Part shown: one piece after another, positions 34,201 to 46,200 of the stretch
Layout of the letters: every line of letters begins with the position of its first letter
How positions within the stretch are numbered: position 1 is the first letter of the stretch
Origin: Toxotes chatareus
Lineage: Eukaryota > Chordata > Actinopteri > Toxotidae
Assembly (NCBI GenBank): GCA_016801885.1
Contig: CM028899.1
Span: forward strand, 21,566,501-21,630,500
Length of the DNA: 64,000 bases
Reading direction: 5' to 3'
Program-made: the position numbers and the translations under genes
Notes under the pieces: model-generated
Told to the model about the DNA's origin: nothing
Database searches by the model: none
Seen by the model: only the letters and a program-made list of their open reading frames with translations

Positions 34201-37200
34201 TCATGCCTTTACAGTTGTTCAGACATGAAGAAATGGAAGCATGTATGATTTAACCATGGATTTTGTATCTCTGAAGTTCAAAATTAAAGGGATTCTGGCA
34301 ATATCCCGTAGATGTCAGAGCAAGATTGGATAACCCTTGCTAAAATCTAATTTGAGTTGAGCTTGCAGTCAAATTTCATGCCTAGGTTTCTGACAGGATG
34401 AGAAATACGTTGGACAGTAGTAGTGTTTGCAAATAAGAATTTGTGGTTAATCCTTTGGAATGGGTGAAAATTGCAAGTCAGTGTAACACCATCATATGTA
34501 AACAGTCATCTATACAATCCCATACAATCTCTTCCAGTGCAGTGAAGGGTGAAAGGCAGAAAAATATCAGTAAATTCCATTTTCTAGCTTGAAGGAAGTT
34601 CAGCTCCATGAGAACAACAGGTTCTTTTCTTAAAAAGATTTTTTTTTTCCCCTTAAATTTTGAATGCTTTGCTGTAGTCTTTCAGTTTAAAGATGTACAG
34701 AGCTGAGCTGAGCTTTGAATGGCTGAAATCAATTTTCGTCTGTTTGGCGGCTGCCAGGCAGAGTAACTGCTCATGACACAAAGTCAGTAGAAAGGGAAAT
34801 AGGAAAACGAGGAAATCTGGTTAAACGCTGACAACTGAGCAACAAAACCAGTTCAACAGTGGCCAGTTTTCCTATCTGATGGGCTGTTTTTTGGGGTTTT
34901 TTTTTGGTGGTTTGCACAGTACTCAGATTTCCCTCAGAACTTTCTCAGCTGTCAGTCACGTCTCTCACTGAATTCAGGGTTACTTTTTGTTTTAAAACAA
35001 CTTAACTGTAAGTTCAGTTTCCACTCACATACTCTTTCTTGTCCTACTGTGTCTTTGTGAAGACATTCCTTGGCAAAATTCCCTGGCCCCTTACCCGAAC
35101 CTTAACCATGAGTATATCCCGAACCCCAACCTTACTAATCCTGAACCTAACCCTTCGACACAGAACCCAGACCAACATAACAAAAGACACCCCTAACCTC
35201 AACCCAGAGAAAAGGAACAGGGACTAAGATAACCACGACAACTCTTATCCTGTCCCCTAACCCCACTTTGTACCAAATCTTTAATAACTCTAACCCTAAC
35301 CCATACTGCTAAAGCAATCATAAAGAACCAAACCTGATTCTGACTGTAACCCTAATTTTAAATAATAAAGTGATCACAAAGTCAAACAGTGTACCTTAAA
35401 CCTTAAACTAAACCCCTAAGTGACCCAAGGGTATGGGTAATATGGGAAAGGATAACGTGTTAGCCAGTGCATTACCTTTGGCTCCCCATTTCAACTGCCC
35501 AGTCATCAGATGAGGCAGAGGGGACTCATCGAGATAACTCTCACTTCCTAACCCTAAAACCGGGTCTTGGCCCTCAAAGAGCACTTTAAAGTTGGGTGGA
35601 CAAGCTGAAATGTCTTCACAACCTCAAAATGTCCTCAGAATGTCAAAATGTCCTCAAAACGATGCTTTCGAAACAAAATTTGTGCACACAACCGTAGAAA
35701 GACAGGTAAAAATGGTGACAGTTTCCTGCTTTTTGTCCTTTTCCATTCCCTCTTTGTCAGGTTGCCTAATGATGACATATTTTAAGCAACTGACTCTCAA
35801 AATTGTAAGAAAATGATGGCAAATTCAGTGCACCATTATCTTCCAACAGTAGCCAAAGTGGCCGCTGCTGAGTAAAGGTTAAAACGCCGAGTGAGAAGGT
35901 AGTTAGAGCCTTCCCTTAAACTCCCATCCCTTAAACTCGGATGGGAAGAATTTCTAAAACTGAAAACTGAATAGGTGGATGGTTTTATCTGCAGACAATA
36001 AAGGAACCTACACAGGCAATGCAGTATTAGAAGTTTGAAATTTTTGATTTCTCTGGTTCTTTAAGGCCTTTGTTTTTGACAAAATGATTTGTTACAGACA
36101 GCCGCCCGGTTAGCTCAGTTGGCATGCGACTTAACCTCTCAGGGTCGTGGGTTTGAATCCCACTCTGGGCTCACCACCCACGGAGGTGCCATAGGACTTC
36201 GGTGCATTGTGAATTGGGCAGGAGCTGCCCCTGCGACTTGGGCCTAGACATGACATGATTTGTTACAGACCAAAAACTCAATGTTTTAAAAATGTGGATT
36301 AGTGGGCATCATGATCATATCACTGTCAAACATGGATCTGTATCATTTGATACATAAATCAGTCTTATACATTCCCCACCAGGACTTCACCATGACCCTG
36401 TACCTGAGGCACTACTGGAAAGACGAGCGTCTGTCGTTCACCAGCAGCACCAACAAGAGCATGACTTTCGATGGTCGTCTGGTGAAGAAGATCTGGGTCC
36501 CTGATGTCTTCTTTGTCCATTCCAAGAGGTCCTTCATCCACGACACCACTACTGACAACATCATGCTGCGTGTCTTCCCCGATGGACACGTCCTCTACAG
36601 TTTGAGGTCTGTAGCACTTCAGTACCTGAGTTTCTGATATATTTATAGTTCTTAAATTTTCTCAAAATTTGCAAATTCACCATCAAATTTCATTCCTTTA
36701 CTCGCCAAGCATTGTGTCCAGTGGTGGAAAGCAAGTTAACTCTTGTTTTATTTCTATTTCTATCACTTTTCAGTTTCTTTGCCACTGAACATGGTTTCTT
36801 GCTGGGAGCAGGTGGTGCTGGTGATGGTGGTGATGATGGCTGCTTGTTAAGAGCTTGAGCCATCATTGTGTTCACTGTTCCCTTCAGAGGTTAGAATACG
36901 CCCTCTGGGCAGCAGGTCTCCTTCATTCTCCCATGCTGGACTGAGGGTAGACTGGACGCTACAGTGGCTCACTGTTGTCTCTTGAGGTACAAAGTGGGAC
37001 GAGATGTGGCTAGCTGTTTAGCATGCTAACTTCAGCATATACCTACAGCATAATACATGGACACCTTTAACATGTCCGATGAACCGTCATTTCTTCACAC
37101 TCTGTTGATGATCTTGGTTAATTATTTGAGTGTTTTAAACTAAAATACATACATATAGCACCATTAAGCTGTTTTTACATTGAGCTTGTTTCACCGTCCT

Positions 37201-40200
37201 CCAAATGACTTGTTGATGTCACCATGTTCCACAACTGACCTGGTACTTAGTGGGTGGTCACAGATTCAGTTCCATTTATAGCTTTGTGGTCACTGTTATT
37301 GGTGAAAGTGCCCTGTCCTGGTTTCACAGTGTCACTACTGAATTTGGACTGAGCTCAAAAGCCAATACTGAGGCCTCGCAGAATTCATCAGATGGGCTAA
37401 CGATCAATTAGGTGCTCAACTCGCTAGATTTATTTCTGTATAGACCTTTTATCTGGGGCTCTGAATAATTCTGTTATTTTATTAACTGACAAAAAAATAT
37501 TTCCTTCATGAATATTCTCAAATATCTGATCAACATGATCACCAGTCGGTTCTGCAACAGCACCTATAGAGGATATTAAGGTACCCGATTGCCGCAAATT
37601 GCATCAATATCAAACTCCCTCTTGGCTTCATGACTCAAATCTGAACACAGACATGAGACACATAGTTTTATATTCAGTGTGATATTTTTAGTTCTGATAT
37701 CCATTGTGAAGAAAAAAAACACAGTTCATAACCCCAGAAATTGCTAAGCTCACAGTGTGAGCCCCTGTTAAAGAGGTTAAAGCAATGTTTGCCTTTCTGA
37801 AGTAAAATTGGTTTTAAGTTTAGTATTATATTTTTTTTTATCCAGGTTTTACTGAATCTACTTTGAAGAATAATTGAGGGCCTTTTCACCCTGGACCTCG
37901 TTTTGACTTAAAGTTAAAGCCATCATAAAAGTTTAAAATATGAGCAATAGTTCTCTGTGGACATGGAGTTCACAGGGGTCAGTCTAACACGTTTAGTTTG
38001 TCATGTACTGTACAAAAGTTAAGACGTGGTGGGGCCCTGAAACAGTTTAACTCGGAACCCAAGAAATCAAAAACTTTGCCAAAATACCACCTCATCAGTT
38101 ATATCCTCGTATTATCTCGTCCCAAGGCTACAGTGCCTTTCTTGAAGAACCTTTATCTGCACTCTCTTCACTCTTTATCCTGCTGTTCTTCTTGTTCTTT
38201 TTATGCTGATATTCTCAGGGTAATCAATGGATTCACTGTAAAACGCTGCAGCTATGTCAGGTGGCAGCAGAAACTGCAGAGATAATAACACATGAAAAGA
38301 ACTCTTGTGTCTTCAGGGACAAGTGTGCCCGAGAAGACAAGACAGACAAGATGCTGCGCGCACTCCCTAAAACCTTTCATCCAGTAACACATCTTAATCT
38401 AGCCTTGGTTTCTTGTCATCTTAAAGTCTGCTCACAGCTTTATATTTATGGATTCAACTGTCAAATCACTATGAAAATACATAAAATACAAGATACAATG
38501 CAACAAATGAAGCTTGCTAAAGTTTTTTATGCATACAAAGCCATTACTAATGCCCTGCAGAATTTATTACACCAGTTAACAAATCAGTGCACATCTGATT
38601 CTGTGTGTTTGGCTGCTGTTCAGTCTGCAGCCAGAGGAAACAGCATGCATCTAGACTTTTCTGCGCAAAGTCATCTACTTATTTACTCACGTACTTGTTT
38701 TGCTCCGATTTTTAGTTTAATTACTTTCGTATTCATCATCTTGTCAAACAATTTACTTTTTGTGCGATGCAGCTGGGGATACGAGGAGAGCAGAGAAGTC
38801 TTCTGGCAATGTTTGAAGTTCTGTTTGTAGTTTGGCTCAAACTCCACATCCCCCCCAAATCTTTGACATGGAAACTCATGAATTATTTTTAGACGTTTCT
38901 CCTGAGTCACATTTCAGTCTGACAGCTCACTTTAATGAACATTTCCACGCAGCACATACCGACCTGCAAGCTCATTTAGATGAGGAATGTTTGCAGTTTA
39001 GAGCTTAACTGATCTTATTATAATCCAGAAAAAAAAAATGTTTTTAAAAAACTGCGTAAGGTTCCATTAATTCACCGTCAACATCACAAGCAGCCAGTTG
39101 AGTTTATGGGCTCAAATTGTGGCCCTAATTTTATCCTATGAAAGATCCTGAGGGGGGAGAAAAAAAATGAGGTAGATGGATTAAAATGTAACTAGTTTAT
39201 CGTCCACGGATAAAAGCCTTTCTCACATTCTGTGTCAAGACTTTTATGAGGACTGCAGATTGAAGAACAGCGAAGGAGAACGTGGGAGAAAAAAGAACTG
39301 TGAGAAAGAAGAGGATTTTTAAGGGGAGATGATGACACTGTCGGAAAGCCAGCAGAAGAAGAAGAAGATTCATTTCGACATTGTGAATTAAAAACTTGGT
39401 TTTTGGATGTATCTCACATACAGTCACCAACGCTGCATCTTAAAGAGCATCATCATTTGCTTAAAGTCATATATCCAGAATAAGACCTGTACAAACAGGT
39501 CAGCAATGAGTCAACCTTAAGGCTATGTTTGTCATGGGGAGAAGGGTGGTGCAGTTTTATACGTTATGCATAAAGGTGGGATGATGTGATGGTGATGTAG
39601 AGAGCTAGGCTTTTGACTCCAGGGGACACAACAAACTCAAGTTTCTACTTCAACAGGGTGTTTTAAAACATGTTTCAGACGAAAGCACCAGTGCAGCAAC
39701 ACACTGTTTTGATGCTCACATCTGAAGGGTTGTGAAGAAAATTTTCCTCCTCTAGGTCTTTTTTTATTTTCAGGCTTATAAGTCTTATAGGTAGTCCCCT
39801 AAAAACAACAGCTCACCGCCTCTAGGATAGCTGTCAGCGGGCTCAGTCCCATCAGCAGCAGTGGCCATAGCAACCAAGGTTGTAGTGGAGGCCCTCGGAA
39901 GATAAGACGGACAGGATGACCGATGAGGGAGTAAATAGCCATAACAAACAGCCTGTGTCTCATGGTCAGTAAGCTATACAAGGTCTCTCTTAGTGGAACC
40001 GGAGGTAATTGGAAAATACAATGTGAGTTAGGTAAAACATGAGGTAGTGTTTAGGATTAGATGGATGAAAAATGGACAGGTGGATAAGTTTTCTAAAAAG
40101 GACTCCTCAATCACCCCTTGTACGGAAATAATACTGAAGTTGTAATAAAGTAGCATCATCCTTTAAGGCGTCACTTTCAGGCTTCATCCATGGTGCCAAC

Positions 40201-43200
40201 TGATTGGTTTGGCTGATTGTGTCGTTCGCCATGGGAAGCCTCCAAAACCCCCACAGTCCTGATTAGTTTGTAATCCTGAGTCTAAATAAACAAAATACAA
40301 AAAATGGCACAAAGTAAATCTTTGTATTTAGGTTCAAGCCTAAGGGAAAAAAAAAAAAAAAAAGTGATTTCAGTGAATGTGTGCAGCACCGTGTCTGTTC
40401 TCACCATGTGTCTGCCTTGTTTGTCTGTTCTTGAACAGAGTGACAGTGACGGCAGCCTGTAACATGGACTTCAGCCGATTTCCTCTGGATTCTCAGACCT
40501 GCTCACTGGAGCTGGAGAGCTGTGAGTACATGTCTTCAATTAAGGTTCTATAAAAATAAGGAAGTCACACTCCAGGCCAGTCGAGAAGAAAAGCTGAAGC
40601 TATGTCAAACATTGCCTTAATTCAAGGGAATACTCAGAATTAACTTTCTTTTTTAACTGTATGTTGAATGCTCAGAAATCAAGATGCTATAATCTTCTTC
40701 TGTCATGAACAGAAACTTACAGAAATTAGCTCAAATTGTCATTGCAACCGACTGACCACAGGCACAAACCCACTTCCACTTCCACTCTTCCAAAACCTAA
40801 ATCCACTTTCTCACACAAACACACACACACACAAGCCAAGCAAAAGACAGTTAACCAGCCCTGAATCACCACTGCGTGTGATGGAGGGAACACCACACTC
40901 ACAAGCAGACACACAGTGAGGCCAGAAAGCAAATGTCCATAAATGCTTTTTTTTTTTAGTGGGAAGAAAAAAATTAAAAAACAAACAAAAAAAAATGGAG
41001 TAAAAGTTTCACTGTTAATCCAGATAAAATGCTCCCAAAAATAGCAACTGCATTAAAACCTGGAGGCAGCAGTACTCTCTCAATTACCACCCACACACTG
41101 AGCAAAAGCACAGAAGGCAACAGAGAAAACAATGCAAAGAAACACTGAAACAAACAGGGAAATGCAATGAAAGTAGCCTGAACTGAGAATAGCAGCAGTG
41201 AGGTTATCAGACTGAGGTCAAATGCAATGCAATGCAGGTTCAGTGTAGTAAAAACTGAAGTTACCGTTATTTATTTAAGTATAAAGAAATAAATAACTAG
41301 GTCCATCTAAAATGAGATACATAGAAGTAAATCCCCGAAATACTTGAAATTACTTGCACAAGCTTACTGATAAACAAGCTGTTCTAGTGCTGACATGTAT
41401 CAGCTCTATAGAAAAGCAGCAGTTGGTTCAACAAGTTGATCACCAAATCAGTGACAGAATGAACTGATGCCATCTTCATGTTTGTACAGTCAATATGAAG
41501 CATAAGGTGAATAAGCATATTTGCTAAAATTGTGTCCTCATGTGGGGCATAATCCCAAATAAAGTTGTGTTCAATCAAATTACCACAAGATAACAGAAAT
41601 GTAATAGAGGAGAAAAGTAAGTTCAACATATCCAGGATATCTTTGGGTTTAGCATTGGCCGTCCTGGATCACCTGTACTTACAAAGCTGGTTATCAACTG
41701 GCTCAGTTAACTCTGGGTTTATCTACCTGGGTACGAGTGCGTTCATGTGAAAGAGCGTTAATTACGAGAAACATCATCAGAACCATGAATAAAGTCCCTG
41801 ACTATGATGTGAAAAGAAACAGCGGCACCTGCAGGTAAATTCAGTCATAGCGACATGCAAAGGTGATATTCAGCAAAGTGAAATGTAAACAACAAGACTT
41901 GAAAAATCAGGCTGAGGATTTACTGTATATAAGTACAAGCATTTCTTTCTGACATGGGAACAAATTATCATGAACATGTGAAGCAAGAAAAAAAGTTAAC
42001 AAACTGTTTCAGCAGCCAAAGCACAGAGGAGAGAAGTTAGTTCATGTCTGGCTGAAATGTTCATTTATAATGATGGAAATATTTAATATTGTGTGGATCA
42101 TTGTTGTAAAAGACATCAGAGGGTTTAGTTTGAATGGACAGTGATGGTCACAGTCCCTGCAGTGACGGAGTCAGAGTCAAAGCATCAACACTGTCAGGGA
42201 TTCTGTCACATTAAAGAATCTTTGTGCAATTAAAATGAAGCTGTAATATTCATGATGTGGTTATTTAGTGATAAACTCTCAGTTTGTTTTAAAGCCAGAC
42301 TGGAGAAAGGGAAAGACTCTAACAGAAAAACATTTCTAAAAATATCTGACGCTCTTTCTTATTTGTTACTTTATTGTAAACTCTTTTGTCCCTGTCGAGA
42401 TCCTGTAGGAATGATGATGAGTTTTGATCTGATCCTCTGTATTTAACGTGCTCCGGAGCTGGTTAGCTGTGCAGCTTAATTTACCATGGCAGTGTAACCC
42501 AGTAAGAAGTGAACCACCGTCGTAACCCTGAGACCCTAGAGTTCCAGGGTTCCACAGATCCTGCTTCACAGTACAGGACTGTGGTCTACTGCTTTAAAGT
42601 GGTTCAGTACATCAAAAAGATGCGGTTCCCTTTTATCACCTCGGTTCTCTTCCCAGTGAGGAGCTAACGTGTTTTCAGGTGAAAATACCTGAGCCATCAG
42701 AGGGAGGAGGGGTGGGCTGTACCTAAAAAGAGACTGAGCGAGAGGGACTATACTTTTTTTTTTTTTTTTTTTTATTGATTTATTTATTTATTTTTCAATT
42801 CTTTTATTTTTGAAACATCAAAGATATTCAGAGGAAGGGCCCGGCACACACCAGGGGCCATTTCACAAAGCGTCCCCATACATTTAAGATGAAAGGTACA
42901 CCCTCTGCTGTGTTAAAACTCAACTGTTGAACTGTTTACAGCTTCAAAAACATCAACAGTTAGCTGGAAAGACATTTGGTAACTTGGGGTTGCTATCAGG
43001 CACTCTTCGGAAATTACAGGGTGTAAAGATAAAAGCTATTCACAAAGCCTCTTCCAGCTCCTAAGGTAAAGAACTGCTCACAGTAGGGGGCTAGACTTTC
43101 AGAAAGTTTAATGGGATTCTTTAGCAGAGAAGAAGATGGCTCCAGGAAGTGCAGAGACGAGTTTATCAGATTGTTTGTTTGTGATATTAATCATGTTTTT

Positions 43201-46200
43201 CCTCTAAAAAGACACACAGTTATGCCATTAAACCCATCTCACAGCCTCAGTTTATTGCATTTCCACTGGATGAGCTCACCTCACATTGTGCACAAAGCTG
43301 CATTAGCGGTGGGCTAATCTTGGCAACCCAATTTACTTGCCACTGGATCAGTCAGAGTCTTAAACCTTTCTTGTGTCTGTTGGACTGATGGAAATATCAA
43401 CTACGTATCCTCACAAAAAAAGAAACGATTTAGACAAAATGATTATGTGCTTAATTACCAATTAAAGGGTAAAGCTGGCGCATTTCTATGTTGCTGTTCC
43501 TGCTGATGTATCTCATGAAAAGAACCGAACCAACAAAGTCCTAGTCCATCTCTCAATGCTCTCAGTCCGACACTGGCAAATCTCTATTGGAAGCTTTTGC
43601 CTCGCCGCCTTGTTTTTCCTAATTATCAAATACCAATGTTGAAACCCTACAGGTGATGTTCGTCTTCTCGTTCACAGCCAGCTCTTGGTTTTGTTGATTA
43701 AAATGGCCGACGCCACCAGCAATAAATCATATCAGCTGGAGCTAATTAACAGACTCGGCCAAAGACTGTTTGTAACATCACTGTGATTGCGAGCGAGTTG
43801 GGTTTTTGTGGTTCCACAGAGTGAAGATTCTTCTCTAGAGAACTGATCAGCACCCCTTCCCCTCGGGACCCTTTAGAGGATAAGTGGTATAGATAATGGA
43901 GGAATTTGATACTGGATTCAGATTTGATGAAATTCTACCGAACCCAAACCATAACCCTGCCTGCGGCTCTCAGCTCCAAGTCCATTCCCACTGAAACTGT
44001 GTATCTTTATCAACAGTACACAAATACAGTGTATAGTTTCATTTTTGAAGAAAAGAAAAGTGCAGATTGTTTATTTTTGCCTCAGGCTGCTGTTCCGCTT
44101 CCTGTCCATCAAAAGCTGTTTCTCAGTAGGAAGAAGCGCCTGGTCATCAGCTCTCATTAGCACATGTTCGCATTCACACCTCAATAAATAGCAACTGTGG
44201 AAAACGTGTGAGCAATTTGTTATGAAAAGAAAAAAATCTTCTTCTCATTTTGAAAGTCAGTTTCACCAAGACTTTCATTTCAATTTTGCCCCAAGGTTAT
44301 AGTCTTCATTTACTCTTATGTTGGAGCGTGATGCTAATCAGCAATGAGACATCGATTTATCCATCGATGCCGGACATGAGCGAGTCTGAGCGATTCGATT
44401 TGATTGGGCTGTGTGATGTTGGTGCAGATGCCTACACGGATGAAGACCTGATGCTGTACTGGAAGAGCGGCGATGAGTCCCTCAGCACCGATGATCGCAT
44501 CTCCTTATCACAGTTCCTCATCCAGAAGTTCCACACCACATCTCGTTTGGCCTTCTACAGCAGCACAGGTACAGCATCATGATATGAACGGCAATTATTT
44601 TGTCCAGATGAATCATGTGTGCTGTCATTTCTGCTCACAAGGGTCCGCCTACAGTCACCAAACATAAATATAGGGTCCTGTTTCCTGCTGGAAACAGGGA
44701 GAGGCCACAAACTTTTTAGATTTTAATGACCCCCGTGACCTTTCCTCTGGCACAACCATCAGGACAACTTTGATATTTTTAGCTCCACTGCAGGCAGGGC
44801 TGCAACAGGGCCCTCTTTAAGTACAACAATAACAAAGGGAGTCTGGGTAGTTTTTGTGCCAGTTAAATGGAAGAAAAGCAGCGCTGGTACTGGTATTGCA
44901 TATGCTGGATCATCGTCATGGTTTACTGGGATATTTGATAGAATGTGGGGAGTACGTAGGCTCAAGAGTGCCTAACAGTAGTTATGTTTTATTTGCTTTA
45001 AGTTTGACGGGAGCAAAGTCTGTGTTAGGAGGAGGTCGGTCAGTGGATGAGGGGTCAATAAGACAAGACACAGAACTTTCACACAGGAGACCATTATTCG
45101 AAGTTTAGCAACAAACAGAAAACACATCAGATCTCATCATGCAACTTTTTACTCCAATCAGATGAAGTGTGATTATGCAGATTTACATCTTACTAAATAT
45201 CTGGCTATAAAGAAAAATTCCACTGATGCAAAACTTCATCAGTGCAGGATCAGTAAATATGTGGCAAGGTAGCAATGAAATAAAATGTAAAGAAACATTT
45301 CATCATCATTTTATCAGTACACAACAATTAAAAAATATTCTGAGGGGCTTCACCACACAGTGCCTGATGGGCAAAAACTGCAAATTTATATATAGTTGTC
45401 CAGCGTCCTCAAAGGACTTAAGGGCTTATCTGTTTTTCATTGTTACCTCGAAGGCTCATTCTGTGAAACCAGTTCCTAAACTGCTGAATCCTCGAGTGTT
45501 CCTCCACACCTGATCTGCTCTCTCTCTCTCTCTCTCTCTCCCCCCTTCTCTTGCTGTATTCACAGGCTGGTACAATCGCCTCTACATCAACTTCACGTTG
45601 CGACGCCACATCTTCTTCTTCTTGCTGCAGACGTACTTTCCTGCCACGCTCATGGTGATGCTTTCATGGGTGTCTTTCTGGATCGACCGCCGGGCTGTGC
45701 CGGCCAGAGTTTCCCTGGGTAAAAAAAACAAAAAACAAAAAACAACACACACATACATTAAAAAAAAAAAAAAAAACAACTCATGTCAAATGTCCTTTGA
45801 AGAGATTGTGTGTGCGCCTGAGGAAAATCTGTCTGTGTGAAATGATGAAAACTGGCTGTGACATGGCTCTACCAATAGGGAACACACACAGGCATGTGTG
45901 AACACACAAACCTCCCACGCTCTACCACTCTTAACTTTCCCTCTGAATTATTTTCTGTATGGAGGCTGTTGCAGTACTTGTCATACAGGCGTCTGTTTTC
46001 CCCCTCGCTGAGATCCTCTCATGGCTCATATCGCTGCTCTTATTCAATTCAGCTGTTAGGATGGCATGTTTTTACATAACCCTTTGAGGGTTTTTTTCAT
46101 GCCTTAACTACAGATTGTTTGGGTTTTCTCTTTTCCTTTGTGCATTTATAATACACACACACAGATATATAAATATATATAATTTTGTTTTCAATTAATT

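Larger units (their letters stand above)
33069..36382 (+). other. gabrr2: gabrr2 intron 3
   Basis: This 3.3-kb intron contains a degenerate low-copy-looking block at 33.48-34.1 kb with repeated ctctgctaac and taca-cagg phrases. It also holds a poly-T run at about 34180-34199, a stretch rich in TAACCC-like words (35.08-35.56 kb) and a SINE at 36100-36254 lying 113 bp before exon 4. No extra exon is seen. Confidence 0.8.

Noticed and set aside
36100..36172. tRNA-like sequence resembling tRNA-Lys
   Set aside because: The anticodon arm is shortened, a SINE body follows and a target duplication encloses the whole, so it is a SINE head and not a tRNA gene.
38261..38830. 189-codon open frame on + strand, the longest after exon-derived frames
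   Set aside because: It has no recognisable domain, no signal or splice context and irregular composition. It lies in an AT-rich intron where such length can arise by chance.
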